A stretch of DNA of 64,000 nucleotides, taken from the NCBI RefSeq assembly GCF_019145205.1, contig NZ_JAHSTT010000015.1, positions 62,001 to 126,000 on the forward strand, in the 5' to 3' direction. Below the pieces are notes generated by a model, which was not told where the DNA came from, did not search any database, and saw nothing but the letters and a program-made list of their open reading frames with translations. Position 1 is the first letter of the stretch; every line of letters begins with the position of its first letter. A program made the position numbers and the translations under genes. Origin of the DNA: Pseudomonas khavaziana. GTDB lineage: Bacteria; Pseudomonadota; Gammaproteobacteria; Pseudomonadales; Pseudomonadaceae. This document shows, in pieces, positions 30,511 through 39,631 of the stretch.

Positions 30511-30533
30511 AGCCCCTTTTAAGGGGCTTTTTG
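30511..30533 (+). terminator. terminator after tRNA-fMet
   Basis: AGCCCCTTTTAAGGGGCT palindrome followed by T5. Confidence 0.85.
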
Positions 30534-30577
30534 TTAGCTGGACACTTTCGACGCCGCTGTTCGACGGCGTTTCAAGG

Positions 30578-30601
30578 ATGGGCGTTTCGCCCATTTTTTT
30601 A
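30578..30601 (+). terminator. strong terminator in the rimP-nusA leader
   Basis: ATGGGCG / CGCCCAT stem with a TTT loop and a run of seven or more T, ending 40 bp before the rimP start. A further imperfect stem ACGCCG / CGGCGT precedes it at about 30551-30570. It lies downstream of the tRNA terminator, so it is an extra stop in the leader. Confidence 0.83.
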
Positions 30602-30640
30602 TTTTGCACAGCATGCACATACATGCACGAGGGGGTTCAG

Positions 30641-31099
30641 GTGTCGAGCAAGCTAGAAGAGTTGCAGGCCTTGCTGGCCCCGGTGGTCGTGGCCCTAGGC
30701 TATGAATGCTGGGGTATTGAGTTTTCGGCTCAAGGTCGCCACTCAATGTTGCGCGTTTATATCGATAAAGAGGGCGGCGTGCTGGTGGACGATTGTGCCA
30801 TTGTCAGCCGTCAGATCAGCGGTGTGCTGGATGTTGAAGATCCGATTTCCGTTGAATACACCCTTGAAGTTTCCTCGCCAGGCATGGAACGCCCACTGTT
30901 CACTATTGATCAGTTTGCAAAATTTGCCGGTGAACAAGTGAAGATCAAGCTGCGTTCGCCCTTCGAAGGACGACGCAACTTTCAGGGCCTTCTGCGCGGT
31001 GTAGAAGAACAGGATGTCGTGGTGCAGGTAGACGACCATGAGTTCCTGTTGCCGATCGATATGATCGACAAGGCCAACATTATTCCCAGTTTTGACTGA
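30641..31099 (+). CDS. rimP: ribosome maturation factor RimP
   Basis: 152 residues, assisting 30S subunit assembly. N-terminal domain (LQALLAPVVVALGYECWGIEFSAQGRHSMLRVYIDKEGGV, then the VEYTLEVSSPGMERPLF motif) and an Sm-like C-terminal domain. The start is GTG at 30641 with GAGGGGG just upstream; earlier in-frame ATGs would give an extension unlike the family. First protein gene of the nusA-infB operon. Confidence 0.96.
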   Translation: MSSKLEELQALLAPVVVALGYECWGIEFSAQGRHSMLRVYIDKEGGVLVDDCAIVSRQISGVLDVEDPISVEYTLEVSSPGMERPLFTIDQFAKFAGEQVKIKLRSPFEGRRNFQGLLRGVEEQDVVVQVDDHEFLLPIDMIDKANIIPSFD

Positions 31100-31146
31100 G
31101 ACGCGGATCCCGCGGATCCAATGGCTTGCGAAAGGCGAGGCGTACG

Positions 31147-32628
31147 ATGAGCAAAGAAGTACTGCTGGTTGTTGAGTCGGTATCCAATGAAAAGGGCGTA
31201 CCGGCAAACGTGATTTTTGAAGCGCTGGAGCTGGCCCTGGCCACTGCTACCAAAAAGCGTTTTGAAGATGAAGTTGATCTGCGTGTGGAAATCAACCGCC
31301 ACACCGGTGCCTATGAGACCTTCCGTCGCTGGACGGTTGTCGAAGAAGCCGATCTTGATGATCCGGCCATCGAAACCTGGCCAAGCAAGGTTGCGCAAAC
31401 GCACCCTGGTGCCCAGGTTGGTGATGTCGTCGAAGAAAAGATCGAATCGATCGAGTTCGGCCGTATTGCTGCACAGACCGCCAAGCAGGTCATTGTGCAA
31501 AAGGTTCGCGAAGCCGAGCGCGCTCAAGTCGTTGACGCCTATCGCGAGCGGTTGGGGGAAATCATCTCCGGCACCGTGAAAAAAGTCACCCGCGATAACG
31601 TGATCGTCGACCTGGGTAACAATGCGGAAGCGTTGCTGGCCCGTGAAGACATCATCTCTCGCGAAACCTTCCGTGTTGGCGTGCGTCTGCGTGCGCTGCT
31701 CAAGGAAATCCGCACTGAGAACCGCGGCCCTCAGTTGATCCTGTCGCGTACTGCGCCGGAAATGCTGATCGAGCTGTTCCGTATCGAAGTGCCGGAAATC
31801 GCCGAAGGTCTGATCGAAGTCATGGCTGCATCCCGGGACCCGGGTTCGCGTGCCAAGATTGCGGTCCGCTCCAAGGACAAGCGCATTGATCCGCAAGGCG
31901 CCTGCATCGGTATGCGCGGTTCGCGCGTCCAGGCAGTGTCGGGCGAATTGGGCGGCGAGCGTGTCGACATCGTCCTGTGGGACGATAACCCTGCGCAGTT
32001 TGTGATCAATGCGATGTCGCCGGCTGAAGTGGCGGCAATTATCGTTGACGAGGATGCCCATGCAATGGACATCGCCGTTGGCGCAGACAATCTGGCTCAG
32101 GCCATTGGTCGTGGTGGTCAGAACGTGCGTCTGGCCAGCCAACTGACCGGTTGGACCCTGAACGTGATGACCGAATCGGACATCCAGGCTAAGCAGCAAG
32201 CTGAAACCGGTGACATCCTGCGCAACTTCATCGAAGAGCTGGAAGTCGATGAAGACCTGGCGCAGGTGCTGGTAGATGAAGGCTTCACCAGCCTGGAAGA
32301 GATTGCCTACGTACCGTTGGAAGAAATGCTCAACATCGACGGCTTTGACGAAGACACCGTCAACGAGCTTCGCGCTCGGGCCAAGGATCGTTTGTTGACT
32401 AAAGCCATCGCTACTGAGGAAAAGCTGGCAGACGCCCATCCGGCCGAAGACCTGCTCTCGCTTGAGGGTATGGACAAGGATTTGGCGATGGAACTGGCGG
32501 TGCGCGGCGTAATTACCCGCGAAGACCTGGCCGAGCAGTCTATTGACGATCTGCTCGACATCGACGGCATTGACGATGATCGTGCCGGCAAGTTGATCAT
32601 GGCCGCCCGAGCCCATTGGTTCGAGTAA
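31147..32628 (+). CDS. nusA: transcription termination/antitermination factor NusA
   Basis: 493 residues. N-terminal RNA-polymerase-binding domain, S1 domain (GEIISGTVKKVTRDNVIVDLGNNAEALLAREDI), two KH domains (GACIGMRGSRVQAV, AIGRGGQNVRLAS) and two acidic C-terminal helix-hairpin repeats (FIEELEVDEDLAQVLVDEGF and LLSLEGMDKDLAMELAVRG). Full length for gamma-proteobacteria. In E. coli NusA regulates its own operon at leader terminators, and a strong leader terminator exists here. Confidence 0.98.
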   Translation: MSKEVLLVVESVSNEKGVPANVIFEALELALATATKKRFEDEVDLRVEINRHTGAYETFRRWTVVEEADLDDPAIETWPSKVAQTHPGAQVGDVVEEKIESIEFGRIAAQTAKQVIVQKVREAERAQVVDAYRERLGEIISGTVKKVTRDNVIVDLGNNAEALLAREDIISRETFRVGVRLRALLKEIRTENRGPQLILSRTAPEMLIELFRIEVPEIAEGLIEVMAASRDPGSRAKIAVRSKDKRIDPQGACIGMRGSRVQAVSGELGGERVDIVLWDDNPAQFVINAMSPAEVAAIIVDEDAHAMDIAVGADNLAQAIGRGGQNVRLASQLTGWTLNVMTESDIQAKQQAETGDILRNFIEELEVDEDLAQVLVDEGFTSLEEIAYVPLEEMLNIDGFDEDTVNELRARAKDRLLTKAIATEEKLADAHPAEDLLSLEGMDKDLAMELAVRGVITREDLAEQSIDDLLDIDGIDDDRAGKLIMAARAHWFE

Positions 32629-32655
32629 TTAGGCGCGGCCTGAGGAGAGAAGTGC

Positions 32656-35172
32656 ATGACGCAAGTCACGGTGAAACAACTGGCCGATGAGGTCAAAACA
32701 CCGGTAGAGCGCCTGTTGCAGCAGATGCGTGAGGCAGGTCTGCCGCACACCGCCGCCGATGAAGGTGTGAGCGATAGTGAGAAGCAGTCTTTGCTGACTC
32801 ACTTGAAGAGCAGCCACAAGGCGAAAGTGGAAGAACCGCGCAAGATTACATTGCAGCGCAAAACCACCAGCACCCTGCGTGTTGCGGGTAGCAAGAGCAT
32901 CAGCGTTGAAGTGCGCAAGAAGAAAGTCTTCGTACAGCGCAGCCCGGAAGAAATTGAAGCCGAGCGCAAACGCGAACTGGAAGAACGTCGCGCAGTAGAA
33001 AATGCTGCTCGTCAGAAGGCTGAAGAAGAAGCCAAGCGTCGCGCCGAAGAAGAAGCGCGTCGCCAGCCTGCTGCTGCGCAACCTGCTTCCACTGAAGCAG
33101 TCGCTGCTCCTGCTGAAGCTGTGCGTGAGGCCGCCCCGGTTGCCGCTGCACCTGCTCCTGCAGCAGATGCCCGCAAGCGCGACGAACCACGTCGTCCAGA
33201 CAAACCCCGTGCCGACGATAACAATCGTCGCGGTGGTGGTGGCGATGGCGAGCGCAAAAACGCTCCGCATCGTGCTTCGGTTAAAGAGAAGGCGCCTGCT
33301 CCACGCGTTGCCCCACGTACTACCGACGAAGAAAGCGATGGCTTCCGTCGTGGTGGTCGCGGCAAGGCCAAGCTGAAAAAACGCAACGCCCACGGTTTCC
33401 AGAGCCCAACCGGCCCTGTCGTGCGCGAAGTGAAGATCGGCGAGACCATCACTGTGGGCGATCTGGCCCAGCAGATGTCGGTCAAGGCAGCTGAAATCAT
33501 CAAGTTCATGTTCAAGCTGGGCACTCCGGCCACCATCAACCAGGTACTGGACCAGGAAACTGCCCAGCTTGTGGCTGAGGAATTGGGCCACAAAGTGACC
33601 CTGGTCAGCGACACCGCCCTGGAAGATTCCCTGGCCGAGTCCCTGAAGTTTGAAGGTGAGGCAGTCTCCCGTGCGCCAGTCGTGACCGTAATGGGCCACG
33701 TTGACCACGGTAAGACTTCCCTGCTCGACTACATCCGTCGTGCCAAGGTAGCCGCTGGCGAAGCCGGTGGTATCACCCAGCACATCGGTGCGTACCACGT
33801 TGAAACCGAACGCGGCATGGTCACCTTCCTCGACACCCCAGGTCACGCCGCGTTTACCGCAATGCGTGCCCGTGGTGCCAAGGCGACCGACATCGTGATC
33901 CTGGTCGTTGCAGCGGACGACGGCGTAATGCCGCAGACCATTGAAGCGGTCCAGCACGCGAAGGCTGCCGGTGTTCCCTTGGTCGTTGCTGTGAACAAAA
34001 TCGACAAGCCGGGCGCTGATCTCGATCGCATTCGTAGCGAACTGTCGGTACACGGCGTAACGTCCGAGGAGTGGGGTGGCGAGACTCCATTCGTATCGGT
34101 CTCGGCGAAGATGGGTACCGGCGTTGACGAACTGCTCGAAGCTGTTCTGTTGCAAGCCGAAGTCCTGGAATTGACTGCTACTCCATCGGCTCCTGGCCGT
34201 GGTGTCGTGGTTGAATCCCGCCTCGACAAGGGCCGTGGCCCGGTTGCAACCGTGCTGGTCCAAGACGGTACCCTGCGTCAAGGCGACATGGTACTGGTCG
34301 GTTCGAACTACGGCCGTGTACGTGCCATGCTCGACGAGAACGGCAAGCCAATCAAGGAAGCCGGTCCGGCTATCCCGGTCGAGATCCTCGGCCTGGACGG
34401 TACCCCGGACGCTGGCGACGAGATGAGTGTAGTTGCCGACGAGAAGAAAGCCCGTGAAGTGGCTCTGTTCCGTCAAGGCAAGTTCCGTGAGGTCAAGCTG
34501 GCCCGTGCTCACGCCGGCAAGCTGGAAAACATCTTCGAGAACATGGGTCAGGAAGAGAAGAAGACGCTTAACATCGTCCTCAAATCTGATGTCCGTGGTT
34601 CCCTCGAAGCGTTGAACGGCGCCTTGAATGGCCTGGGTAATGACGAAGTGCAAGTGCGCGTTGTCGGTGGCGGTGTCGGTGGTATCACCGAATCCGACGC
34701 CAACCTGGCACTGGCTTCCAACGCTGTACTGTTCGGCTTCAACGTGCGTGCCGATGCTGGCGCTCGCAAGATCGTCGAGCAGGAAGGCCTGGACATGCGT
34801 TACTACAACGTCATCTACGACATCATCGAAGACGTCAAGAAAGCCCTTACCGGTATGCTTGGCAGCGACGTCCGGGAGAACATCCTGGGTATCGCCGAGG
34901 TGCGTGACGTGTTCCGCTCGCCGAAGTTCGGCGCGATTGCCGGTTGCATGGTTGTCGAAGGCACCGTGTACCGTAACCGTCCAATCCGTGTACTGCGTGA
35001 AGACATCGTTATCTTCGAAGGCGAGCTGGAATCCCTGCGCCGCTTCAAGGATGACGCTGCCGAAGTGCGTGCCGGCATGGAGTGCGGTATCGGCGTCAAG
35101 AGCTACAACGACGTCAAGGTTGGCGACAAGATCGAAGTCTTCGAGAAGGTTCAGGTTGCTCGCAGCCTCTAA
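32656..35172 (+). CDS. infB: translation initiation factor IF-2
   Basis: 838 residues. N-terminal helical IF2-N subdomain, a 200-residue Glu/Arg/Ala-rich linker (about 95-240), a second IF2-N module, the GTPase domain (G1 VTVMGHVDHGKTS, G3 DTPGHAAF, G4 NKID) and domains II, III and IV binding fMet-tRNA (GIGVKSYNDVKVGDKIEVFE). Internal starts producing shorter forms are known in E. coli; I cannot confirm them here. Follows nusA by 27 bp. Confidence 0.98.
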   Translation: MTQVTVKQLADEVKTPVERLLQQMREAGLPHTAADEGVSDSEKQSLLTHLKSSHKAKVEEPRKITLQRKTTSTLRVAGSKSISVEVRKKKVFVQRSPEEIEAERKRELEERRAVENAARQKAEEEAKRRAEEEARRQPAAAQPASTEAVAAPAEAVREAAPVAAAPAPAADARKRDEPRRPDKPRADDNNRRGGGGDGERKNAPHRASVKEKAPAPRVAPRTTDEESDGFRRGGRGKAKLKKRNAHGFQSPTGPVVREVKIGETITVGDLAQQMSVKAAEIIKFMFKLGTPATINQVLDQETAQLVAEELGHKVTLVSDTALEDSLAESLKFEGEAVSRAPVVTVMGHVDHGKTSLLDYIRRAKVAAGEAGGITQHIGAYHVETERGMVTFLDTPGHAAFTAMRARGAKATDIVILVVAADDGVMPQTIEAVQHAKAAGVPLVVAVNKIDKPGADLDRIRSELSVHGVTSEEWGGETPFVSVSAKMGTGVDELLEAVLLQAEVLELTATPSAPGRGVVVESRLDKGRGPVATVLVQDGTLRQGDMVLVGSNYGRVRAMLDENGKPIKEAGPAIPVEILGLDGTPDAGDEMSVVADEKKAREVALFRQGKFREVKLARAHAGKLENIFENMGQEEKKTLNIVLKSDVRGSLEALNGALNGLGNDEVQVRVVGGGVGGITESDANLALASNAVLFGFNVRADAGARKIVEQEGLDMRYYNVIYDIIEDVKKALTGMLGSDVRENILGIAEVRDVFRSPKFGAIAGCMVVEGTVYRNRPIRVLREDIVIFEGELESLRRFKDDAAEVRAGMECGIGVKSYNDVKVGDKIEVFEKVQVARSL

Positions 35173-35243
35173 CTCGCGCACTTCAGGAGCCACGCAGCGT
35201 GTGGGCATGCAAATGCCCCGCGCAGTGTCAGGACTCTAAACGC

Positions 35244-35277
35244 AACGCCCGGTCTGGCTTTTGTCAGGCCGGGCGTT
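35244..35277 (+). other. infB-rbfA intergenic hairpin
   Basis: AACGCCCGG pairs with CCGGGCGTT with an inner TCTGG / CAGG region; only a short T-run follows. It may be a leaky terminator or processing site in the 159-bp gap. Confidence 0.6.
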
Positions 35278-35331
35278 TGCCGCTTTCAGACCCCACGGGT
35301 TTCACCGTGTGGCAGTAACAGGTAACAAGAC

Positions 35332-35727
35332 ATGGCAAAAGAATACAGCCGTACCCAGCGTATCGGCGATCAGATGCAGCGTGAGCTGGCCCAACTGATC
35401 CGTCGCGAAGTCAAAGACCCCCGCGTTGGCCTGGTCACCATCACCGCTGTCGAGGTGAGCCGTGACGTAGGTCACGCCAAGATCTTCATCACCGTGATGG
35501 GGCAGGACAACAGCGAAGAAATCGCACAAAGCATCAAGGTGCTCAACTCGGCCGCGGGTTTCCTGCGCATGCAGTTGGCCCGTGAAATGAAGCTGCGCAG
35601 CGTTCCACAGTTGCACTTCCACTACGACGAAAGCGTCGTGCGTGGCGCGCACCTGTCGGCCCTGATCGAACGCGCCGTGGCTGAAGACAGCCAGCATCCG
35701 TCCACACCTGAAGACGCCAAGGAGTAA
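35332..35727 (+). CDS. rbfA: 30S ribosome-binding factor RbfA
   Basis: 131 residues, type II KH fold: RTQRIGDQMQRELAQLIRREVKDPRVGLVTITAVEVSRDVGHAKIF, then FLRMQLAREMKLRSVPQLHFHYDES. Cold-shock and 16S maturation factor acting on the 30S subunit. Spaced 3 bp from truB, so co-translated. Confidence 0.97.
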   Translation: MAKEYSRTQRIGDQMQRELAQLIRREVKDPRVGLVTITAVEVSRDVGHAKIFITVMGQDNSEEIAQSIKVLNSAAGFLRMQLAREMKLRSVPQLHFHYDESVVRGAHLSALIERAVAEDSQHPSTPEDAKE

Positions 35728-35730
35728 TCG

Positions 35731-36648
35731 GTGGCTCAGGTCAAACGTATCCGTCGCAATGTCAGCGGCATCATTCTGCTCGACAAGCCCATTGGCTTTA
35801 CCTCCAATGCCGCACTGCAGAAGGTCCGCTGGTTGCTCAATGCCGAGAAGGCAGGGCACACCGGCAGCCTTGATCCACTGGCCACCGGCGTGTTGCCGTT
35901 GTGCTTTGGCGAGGCCACCAAGTTCTCGCAATACCTGCTCGATTCCGACAAGGGTTATGAAACCCTGATGCAATTGGGCAAGACCACCACCACGGCCGAC
36001 GCCGAAGGTGATGTTCTGCAGGTTCGCGAGGTGACCGTTGGTCGTGCTGATATCGAAGCTGCTTTACCGGCTTTTCGCGGGGAAATCAGTCAGATACCGC
36101 CGATGTACTCGGCGCTCAAGCGCGACGGACAACCACTTTATAAGCTGGCACGTGCGGGCGAAGTAGTGGAGCGCGAACCGCGTTCTGTTACTATTGCGCG
36201 CTTGGAATTGCTCGCCTGTGAAGGCGACACTGCCCGCTTGGCCGTGGACTGCAGCAAGGGCACCTATATCCGTACCCTGGTGGAAGATATTGGTGAAAAG
36301 CTCGGCTGCGGTGCGTACGTTGCAGAACTGCGACGCACCCAAGCCGGCCCTTTCAGCCTGGCCCAGACGGTGACGCTGGAAGAGTTGGAAGCCGTGCATG
36401 CCGAAGGCGGCAACGAAGCAGTTGATCGCTTCCTGATGCCAGCGGACAGCGGTTTGCTCGATTGGCCATTGCTGCACTTCTCGGAGCACAGCGCGTTCTA
36501 CTGGCTCAACGGCCAGCCGGTACGCGCCCCGGATGCCCCGAAGTTCGGCATGGTGCGGGTACAGGATCATAACGGTCGCTTTATCGGTATCGGTGAAGTG
36601 AGCGAAGACGGGCGCATCGCGCCACGTCGACTGATTCGGTCAGAATGA
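35731..36648 (+). CDS. truB: tRNA pseudouridine-55 synthase
   Basis: 305 residues. Catalytic Asp in GHTGSLDPLATGVLPLCFGEATKFSQ near residue 50, then KGYETLMQLGKTTTTADAEG and the PPMYSALKRDGQPLYKLARAG motif. C-terminal PUA-like domain. It makes the T-loop pseudouridine. The start is GTG at 35731, decided by the AAGGAG three codons upstream and family N-terminus. Confidence 0.97.
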   Translation: MAQVKRIRRNVSGIILLDKPIGFTSNAALQKVRWLLNAEKAGHTGSLDPLATGVLPLCFGEATKFSQYLLDSDKGYETLMQLGKTTTTADAEGDVLQVREVTVGRADIEAALPAFRGEISQIPPMYSALKRDGQPLYKLARAGEVVEREPRSVTIARLELLACEGDTARLAVDCSKGTYIRTLVEDIGEKLGCGAYVAELRRTQAGPFSLAQTVTLEELEAVHAEGGNEAVDRFLMPADSGLLDWPLLHFSEHSAFYWLNGQPVRAPDAPKFGMVRVQDHNGRFIGIGEVSEDGRIAPRRLIRSE

Positions 36649-36764
36649 CCGAACGAGGGTGGCTGTTAATAGGCATGGTCACTTCTCATTTATAGATACG
36701 GGGGTATGCCCTCGGCCTATTGAGATCACCCTTTGGGTGGTTTCCTGAAAAAAAGGATTGCCTC

Positions 36765-37034
36765 ATGGCTCTCGACGTTCAAGAAAAAGCACAAATCGTA
36801 GCTGACTATCAGCAAGCTGTTGGTGACACTGGTTCGCCAGAAGTGCAAGTTGCACTGCTGACCCACAACATCAACAAGCTGCAAGGTCACTTCAAGGCCA
36901 ACGGTAAAGATCACCACTCCCGTCGTGGTCTGATCCGCATGGTAAACCAGCGCCGTAAGCTGCTGGACTACCTGAAAGGCAAGGATCTGGGTCGCTATCA
37001 GGCTCTGATCGGTCGCCTGGGTCTGCGTCGCTAA
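36765..37034 (+). CDS. rpsO: 30S ribosomal protein S15
   Basis: 89 residues, four helices, complete (HHSRRGLIRMVNQRRKLLDYLKG). Binds the 16S three-way junction. The leader just upstream can fold (ATCACCC / GGGTGGT), and in E. coli S15 represses its own mRNA through a leader pseudoknot; whether that holds here is not shown. AAAAAGGA lies 7 nt before the ATG. Confidence 0.98.
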   Translation: MALDVQEKAQIVADYQQAVGDTGSPEVQVALLTHNINKLQGHFKANGKDHHSRRGLIRMVNQRRKLLDYLKGKDLGRYQALIGRLGLRR

Positions 37035-37230
37035 TCAGCGATTGCGCTAGAGGTTGGTTGTCTGCCGTGTGTCAGTGGGATTCCCGCTGGCCCATGGTAG
37101 GCTCCCAGCCTCAAGTTTTATCTGGATACACGTTTTACCCCTGGACAAGGGTTGGGCCGATTCCCGACATTGCCCAAGAATTTCGCAAGAAGACAAGTTC
37201 CCCCAAGAGCCACAAAGAAGGTAGGACACC

Positions 37231-39336
37231 GTGAACCCGGTTATCAAAAAATTCCAGTTCGGTCAGTCGACCGTTACCCTCGAGACAGGCCGTATCGCCC
37301 GTCAAGCCTCCGGCGCAGTGCTGGTTACCGTTGACGACGACGTTACCGTACTGGTGACCGTGGTTGGCGCCAAGACCGCTGACCCGAGCAAAGGCTTCTT
37401 CCCTCTGTCCGTTCACTACCAGGAAAAGACTTACGCTGCCGGTAAGATCCCTGGCGGTTTCTTCAAGCGCGAAGGCCGTCCTTCCGAGAAAGAAACCCTG
37501 ACTTCCCGACTGATCGACCGTCCGATCCGTCCGCTGTTCCCAGAAGGCTTCATGAACGAAGTGCAGGTCGTCTGCACCGTGGTTTCCACCAGCAAGAAAA
37601 CCGATCCGGACATCGCTGCGATGATCGGTACCTCGGCAGCCCTGGCTATCTCGGGCATTCCGTTCGATGGTCCTATTGGTGCCGCTCGCGTTGCTTTCCA
37701 CGAGAGCACTGGTTACCTGTTGAACCCGTCTTACGAACAGCAGAAAGCTTCGAGCCTGGACATGGTCGTTGCCGGTACTTCCGAAGCCGTACTGATGGTT
37801 GAATCGGAAGCCAAAGAGCTGACCGAAGACCAGATGCTGGGCGCCGTACTGTTTGCCCACGACGAGTTCCAGGTTGTGATCAACGCAGTTAAGGAATTGG
37901 CTGCCGAAGCTGCCAAGCCGACCTGGACCTGGGCTGCTGCCCCGGAAGCCACCGACCTGCTGGGCGCTATCCGCTCCGAGTTCGGTGCTGCGATTTCCGA
38001 CGCCTACACCATCACCGTCAAAGCTGACCGTTACGCTCGCCTGGGTGAGTTGAAGGATCAGGTCGTAGCCAAGCTGTCCGGTGAAGAAGGCCAGCCTTCC
38101 GCCAGCGACGTCAAAGCTGCATTCGGTGAAATCGAATACCGCACCGTTCGCGAAAACATCGTTAACGGCAAGCCGCGTATCGACGGTCGCGACACTCGCA
38201 CTGTGCGTCCGCTGAACATCGAAGTCGGCGTTCTGCCGAAGACTCATGGTTCAGCGCTGTTTACCCGTGGTGAAACCCAGGCACTGGTTGTAGCAACCCT
38301 GGGCACTGCCCGTGACGCACAGCTGCTGGACACCTTGGAAGGCGAGAAAAAAGACCCCTTCATGCTGCACTACAACTTCCCTCCATTCTCGGTGGGCGAG
38401 TGTGGTCGCATGGGTGGTGCCGGTCGTCGTGAAATCGGTCACGGCCGTCTGGCTCGTCGTTCGATTGCTGCGATGCTGCCTGCTGCCGATGTGTTCCCGT
38501 ACACCATTCGTGTGGTATCGGAAATCACCGAGTCCAACGGTTCCAGCTCCATGGCTTCGGTCTGCGGTGCTTCCCTGGCACTGATGGACGCTGGCGTGCC
38601 GATGAAGGCGCCGGTTGCCGGTATCGCCATGGGCCTGGTTAAAGAAGGCGAGAAGTTCGCCATCCTGACCGACATCCTGGGTGACGAAGACCACCTGGGC
38701 GACATGGACTTCAAAGTAGCCGGTACCGCTAAAGGTGTTACCGCGCTGCAGATGGACATCAAGATCAAGGGCATCACCGAAGAGATCATGGAAATCGCCC
38801 TGGGCCAAGCCCTGGAAGCGCGCCTGAACATCCTCGGCCAGATGAACCAGATCATTGGTCAGTCCCGTACCGAACTGTCGGAAAATGCTCCGACCATGAT
38901 CGCGATGAAAATCGACACCGACAAAATCCGTGATGTTATCGGTAAAGGCGGCGCGACCATTCGTGCGATCTGTGAAGAGACCAAGGCTTCGATCGACATC
39001 GAAGACGACGGCTCGATCAAAATCTTCGGCGAAACCAAGGAAGCGGCTGAAGCTGCACGCCAGCGCGTCTTGGGTATCACCGCTGAGGCCGAGATCGGCA
39101 AGATCTACGTCGGCAAGGTTGAGCGCATCGTCGACTTCGGCGCATTCGTCAACATCCTGCCGGGCAAGGACGGCCTGGTTCACATCTCCATGTTGAGCGA
39201 CGCTCGCGTTGAGAAAGTGACCGACATTCTGAAAGAAGGCCAGGAAGTCGAAGTGCTGGTACTGGACGTGGACAACCGCGGCCGTATCAAGCTGTCCATC
39301 AAGGACGTAGCAGCAGCCAAGGCTTCGGGCGTTTAA
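37231..39336 (+). CDS. pnp: polyribonucleotide nucleotidyltransferase (PNPase)
   Basis: 701 residues. Two RNase PH domains, the second carrying the active site (HYNFPPFSVGECGRMG, RREIGHGRLARRSIAAMLP), followed by a KH domain (IRDVIGKGGATIRAICEETKASIDIEDDG) and an S1 domain (GKIYVGKVERIVDFGAFVNILPGKDGLVHIS). Phosphorolytic 3'-5' RNA decay, degradosome partner. The GTG at 37231 is preceded by AAGGTAGG. The usual rpsO-pnp pairing. Confidence 0.98.
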   Translation: MNPVIKKFQFGQSTVTLETGRIARQASGAVLVTVDDDVTVLVTVVGAKTADPSKGFFPLSVHYQEKTYAAGKIPGGFFKREGRPSEKETLTSRLIDRPIRPLFPEGFMNEVQVVCTVVSTSKKTDPDIAAMIGTSAALAISGIPFDGPIGAARVAFHESTGYLLNPSYEQQKASSLDMVVAGTSEAVLMVESEAKELTEDQMLGAVLFAHDEFQVVINAVKELAAEAAKPTWTWAAAPEATDLLGAIRSEFGAAISDAYTITVKADRYARLGELKDQVVAKLSGEEGQPSASDVKAAFGEIEYRTVRENIVNGKPRIDGRDTRTVRPLNIEVGVLPKTHGSALFTRGETQALVVATLGTARDAQLLDTLEGEKKDPFMLHYNFPPFSVGECGRMGGAGRREIGHGRLARRSIAAMLPAADVFPYTIRVVSEITESNGSSSMASVCGASLALMDAGVPMKAPVAGIAMGLVKEGEKFAILTDILGDEDHLGDMDFKVAGTAKGVTALQMDIKIKGITEEIMEIALGQALEARLNILGQMNQIIGQSRTELSENAPTMIAMKIDTDKIRDVIGKGGATIRAICEETKASIDIEDDGSIKIFGETKEAAEAARQRVLGITAEAEIGKIYVGKVERIVDFGAFVNILPGKDGLVHISMLSDARVEKVTDILKEGQEVEVLVLDVDNRGRIKLSIKDVAAAKASGV

Positions 39337-39356
39337 TCACCCGTAGTTCAGGCTGG

Positions 39357-39385
39357 AAAAAGGGACTCTTCGGAGTCCTTTTTTT
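39357..39385 (+). terminator. terminator after pnp
   Basis: AGGGACTC / GAGTCCTT stem with a TTCG loop and T7. Confidence 0.92.
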
Positions 39386-39440
39386 ATGGGTGCTGGAAAA
39401 TTAAGCAAAATCAGCCATTTAACCCATCGCCAAAAACCGC

Positions 39441-39476
39441 AACTTGCATGCAGGTGCAGCGAGTTTCATGCAAGTT
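39441..39476. promoter_or_regulatory. palindromic upstream activating site of the BON-protein gene
   Basis: AACTTGCATG at 39441-39450 and CATGCAAGTT at 39467-39476 form a perfect 10-bp inverted repeat with a 16-bp centre. It is centred about 90 bp upstream of the -24 element of the sigma-54 promoter, where enhancer-binding proteins act. It differs from the TGTTAC-type sites before crcZ. Confidence 0.65.
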
Positions 39477-39544
39477 GCACGATTTCGAAAATTGGGTATT
39501 TTTTTAACTAATTGATTTATAAGAGTTTATTCTGCGTTTTTGAC

Positions 39545-39561
39545 TTGGCACGCCGTCTGCA
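39545..39561 (+). promoter_or_regulatory. sigma-54 promoter of the BON-protein gene
   Basis: TTGGCACGCCGTCTGCA: GG and GC separated by exactly 10 bp, matching the TGGCACG-N4-TTGCA consensus with one mismatch. The start point would be about 39572, 60 bp before the ATG. Confidence 0.8.
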
Positions 39562-39631
39562 ATATCTCTGTTAACGCTGCAGCATCAAGGTCCACACGCC
39601 GCAGACTTTTAATAAAACAGGAGTTACTCGT

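Noticed and set aside
32629..35208. A minus-strand open frame of about 859 codons opposite infB
   Set aside because: Same codon-mirror effect over the repetitive Glu/Arg/Ala-rich infB sequence; low-complexity translation with no domain.
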